This document shows positions 62,816 to 64,000 of a stretch of DNA of 64,000 nt, one piece after another; the first letter of the stretch is position 1; each line of letters begins with the position of its first letter. The stretch spans positions 62,001 through 126,000 of the forward strand of contig JANQLY010000014.1 in NCBI GenBank assembly GCA_028280345.1, written 5' to 3'. The DNA is from Pseudomonadales bacterium (lineage in GTDB: Bacteria; Pseudomonadota; Gammaproteobacteria; Pseudomonadales; UBA7239). The notes under the pieces were generated by a model. The model saw nothing but the letters and a program-made list of their open reading frames with translations. It searched no databases and was not told where the DNA came from. Made by a program: the position numbers and the translations under genes.

Positions 62816-63184
62816 ATGGAAATATTGAGCGACTATCAAATCAGTGTAATTCGGCAAGTTTGGATCTTGCTTATAATTCTATTTACAATATCTACGTTCT
62901 ACCTAATTAAAACAAAATCTATTCTGAAATCGGCACATGGCTACTTGATACTATTAGGTTTTGCTTATGCTGTTATTGCATGTGAGAAAACCGAGTTTGC
63001 TCCAGACAATCACTGGTATTGGCCAGTGTACTTTTTCTTTTTAGCATCTTTAGCTTCAATGTTATATTCGTTAAAAGCCTTCAAAGGCAAAAAGGTTATT
63101 CATTTAATTCATACTGTAACTATCTTTTCAAGCTTATTGGTTAACTTTGTTGCACTAATGGCTATTTCACATGACTGGATTTAA
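62816..63184 (+). CDS. Four-helix membrane protein of unknown function (cassette 4)
   Basis: The ATG at 62816 is preferred over a GTG at 62810. The 122-residue product has four hydrophobic segments: VWILLIILFTISTFYLI, GYLILLGFAYAVIACE, WYWPVYFFFLASLASMLYSL and VTIFSSLLVNFVALMAI. The short loops hold TEFAPDNHWYWP. It has no recognised family. Its start is 10 bp after the cassette boundary. Confidence 0.65.
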   Translation: MEILSDYQISVIRQVWILLIILFTISTFYLIKTKSILKSAHGYLILLGFAYAVIACEKTEFAPDNHWYWPVYFFFLASLASMLYSLKAFKGKKVIHLIHTVTIFSSLLVNFVALMAISHDWI

Positions 63185-63187
63185 AAT

Positions 63188-63244
63188 ACTTAACAAGTGT
63201 CAGCACAATCACAGCTTCGCTGCACAGAAATTGAGATGAGCATA
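63188..63244 (+). other. attC-like site 4, right side degenerate
   Basis: Left box ACTTAAC (63188-63194) is a full match and complements the TTAAGT at the start of cassette 4. The centre has CAGC-TTC-GCTG and CAAT/ATTG, TCA/TGA pairs. The right box is not clear (near GAGCATAAG), so this may be the decayed end of the array. Confidence 0.45.
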
Positions 63245-63523
63245 AGAGAAATTACGGGTCTAGTTTTGATTATAGTTAGTGTAATTATTGCGCCTTTCTT
63301 TTACTGGATCAGCATTAAGTATTTATATGTTGCTTTCTTCTTTGTAATCATAGGCGGCCCACTTTTTTACACAGCAAGGGTTATGCGCAAAGAAGAGGAA
63401 TCTTTAAAAGAAAGGTATGGTAATAGTATATCCGGGCACATTCCACCAATTGGGGAAGCACGTGGGTTCGGAGGATTTAAAGGTGATTCTTCATTTGGCG
63501 ATGATGGCTTTGATGGGGATTAA
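63236..63523 (+). CDS. Small two-helix membrane protein with Gly/Asp-rich tail
   Basis: The ATG at 63236 is used; a GTG at 63197 would fall inside the attC. The product has 95 residues, two hydrophobic helices (GLVLIIVSVIIAPFFYWI and YVAFFFVIIGGPLFYTA), then a basic/acidic stretch (RVMRKEEESLKERYG) and a tail GFGGFKGDSSFGDDGFDGD of low complexity. No family was recognised. It may be the last cassette or the fringe of the array. Confidence 0.55.
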   Translation: MSIREITGLVLIIVSVIIAPFFYWISIKYLYVAFFFVIIGGPLFYTARVMRKEEESLKERYGNSISGHIPPIGEARGFGGFKGDSSFGDDGFDGD

Positions 63524-63565
63524 AAGCACTTTACCATTAACAAAAAATCGAACTTGCTCCAACAA

Positions 63566-64000
63566 CTACTCCGCCGACAGCAACATACACCCACCTAACG
63601 GCCCGCCACCTGCAGCGGCCACCGCCAGCTTCGGTGCTGACTTACCAAAGTTTTGCAACTGACGTTCGCCACCTTCACCCCACAACTGGGTACAGGCCTC
63701 ATGCAAAAAGCCATAGCCGTGTAAACGCCCCGCCGATAACTGGCCGCCGTGGGTGTTGAGTGGAATCTTGCCTTCCAGCGCAATGTTTGAAGTATCTTTT
63801 AAAAAGTCTTTCGCCTCACCCTTGCCACAAAAGCCCAATGCTTCAAGCCAGGCCAAGGTAATGAAACTGAAACCATCGTAGAGTTCTGCGACATCCACAT
63901 CGTCCGGTTTGTAATCAGTGCGTTCCCAAAGCATCGCCCCCGCATCACGCAATGACATCGTTGTCATATCGTCCCACTGATCCCAGGAGGGGCGCCCGCG
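63566..64000 (-). CDS. Thiolase (SCP-x/lipid-transfer type), N-terminus beyond the window
   Basis: The frame is open to the window edge, with 144 C-terminal residues visible. TDYKPDDVDVAELYDGFSFITLAWLEALGFCGKG and NTHGGQLSAGRLHGYGFLHEACTQLWGEGGE match the C-terminal part of SCP2-type thiolases and the thiolase-like proteins of steroid degradation. AAAGGGPLGGCMLLSA closes the domain. Such proteins cleave 3-oxoacyl-CoA or act as aldolase partners. It reads toward the cassette array from the right. The window does not show its operon. Confidence 0.88.
   Translation of the reverse strand, partial: RGRPSWDQWDDMTTMSLRDAGAMLWERTDYKPDDVDVAELYDGFSFITLAWLEALGFCGKGEAKDFLKDTSNIALEGKIPLNTHGGQLSAGRLHGYGFLHEACTQLWGEGGERQLQNFGKSAPKLAVAAAGGGPLGGCMLLSAE

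Larger units (their letters stand above)
61166..63530 (+). mobile_element. Integron-type gene cassette array without integrase (CALIN-like)
   Basis: A run of small AT-rich, same-direction genes is separated by 57-72 bp attC-like sites. The right box of each cassette start matches the reverse complement of the box at its own end: TTATAT with ATATAAC (cassette 1, 61166-61953), TTATAA with TTATAAC (cassette 2, 61954-62365), TTATAT with ATATAAC (cassette 3, 62366-62805), TTAAGT with ACTTAAC (cassette 4, from 62806). Genes begin within 10-14 bp of the boundary in cassettes 2-4, and their stops fall in or just before the left box. No intI integrase is seen. The right end after the fifth gene is not defined. 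The genes are much more AT-rich than their flanks. Confidence 0.8.

Noticed and set aside
63524..63565. Fifth attC after the last small membrane protein
   Set aside because: A CATTAAC occurs, but no matching box was found at the start of the fifth gene, and no palindromic centre precedes the thiolase stop.

Overview
The window looks like a piece of the chromosome of an aerobic, lipid- and ring-compound-degrading gammaproteobacterium, probably a marine member of the Cellvibrionales/Pseudomonadales lineage. This is an inference. It rests on the nadC / DUF1631-like / ampD / ampE neighbourhood, a Gram-negative general porin, AmpD-AmpE peptidoglycan recycling genes, and many acyl-CoA ligases, acyl-CoA dehydrogenases, a P450 and a KstD-like flavoprotein, as found in steroid/terpenoid degraders. 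No rRNA, tRNA, CRISPR array or transposase was seen.

Layout. 1-1406: a truncated acyl-CoA ligase (-). 1542-5903: a lone response regulator and a large hybrid histidine kinase (-). 6212-8837: divergent hotdog thioesterase and KstD-like dehydrogenase. 8838-10287: hairpin-rich spacers, a 42-residue cationic small protein and a DM13 lipoprotein-like protein. 10288-14157: enoyl-CoA hydratase and paired acyl-CoA dehydrogenases (-), with a divergent nitroreductase. 14372-17722: a secreted calcium-binding/propeller protein. 17767-24854: housekeeping block (histidine phosphatase, ROK kinase, ampE, ampD, DUF1631-like, retropepsin-like protease, nadC, TauE/SafE). 25255-28747: porin, two exported proteins and a potassium channel. 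28871-34690: acyl-CoA ligase, P450, LLM oxidoreductase, small conserved protein and a second ligase. 34749-38196: rubredoxin, truncated haemoglobin, DUF4344 metallopeptidase and mtnA. 38377-45950: two giant secreted repeat proteins, one carrying a clan GH-A-like catalytic domain. 46521-51684: HyuB-HyuA-MaoC-like operon. 51848-53694: GMC oxidoreductase with a Tat-type small subunit. 53799-59453: a catabolic operon (acyl-CoA ligase, unknown protein, double CaiB CoA-transferase, SDR). 59534-60217: an FHA-AraC fusion regulator. 60218-61165: a duplicated noncoding unit. 61166-63523: an AT-rich integron-type gene cassette array with attC-like sites and no integrase. 63566-64000: a truncated thiolase (-).

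How the parts may work together. Five of the catabolic units share a 16-bp dyad (consensus CAAGACAGSTGTCTGG, flanked by T-rich and A-rich runs) in their upstream regions: the ACAD/nitroreductase, ligase/P450, small protein/ligase, HyuBA-MaoC and ligase/CoA-transferase/SDR units. This suggests one local repressor-type regulon for an acyl-CoA-based ring or side-chain degradation pathway; its regulator is not in the window.

The most unusual items are the FHA-AraC regulator followed by two sibling noncoding units (each with a 21-bp-phased direct repeat, an identical 17-nt segment and a terminator), the integrase-less cassette array in which each cassette's end boxes are complementary, and a dispersed family of small hairpins with GGA in the loop.
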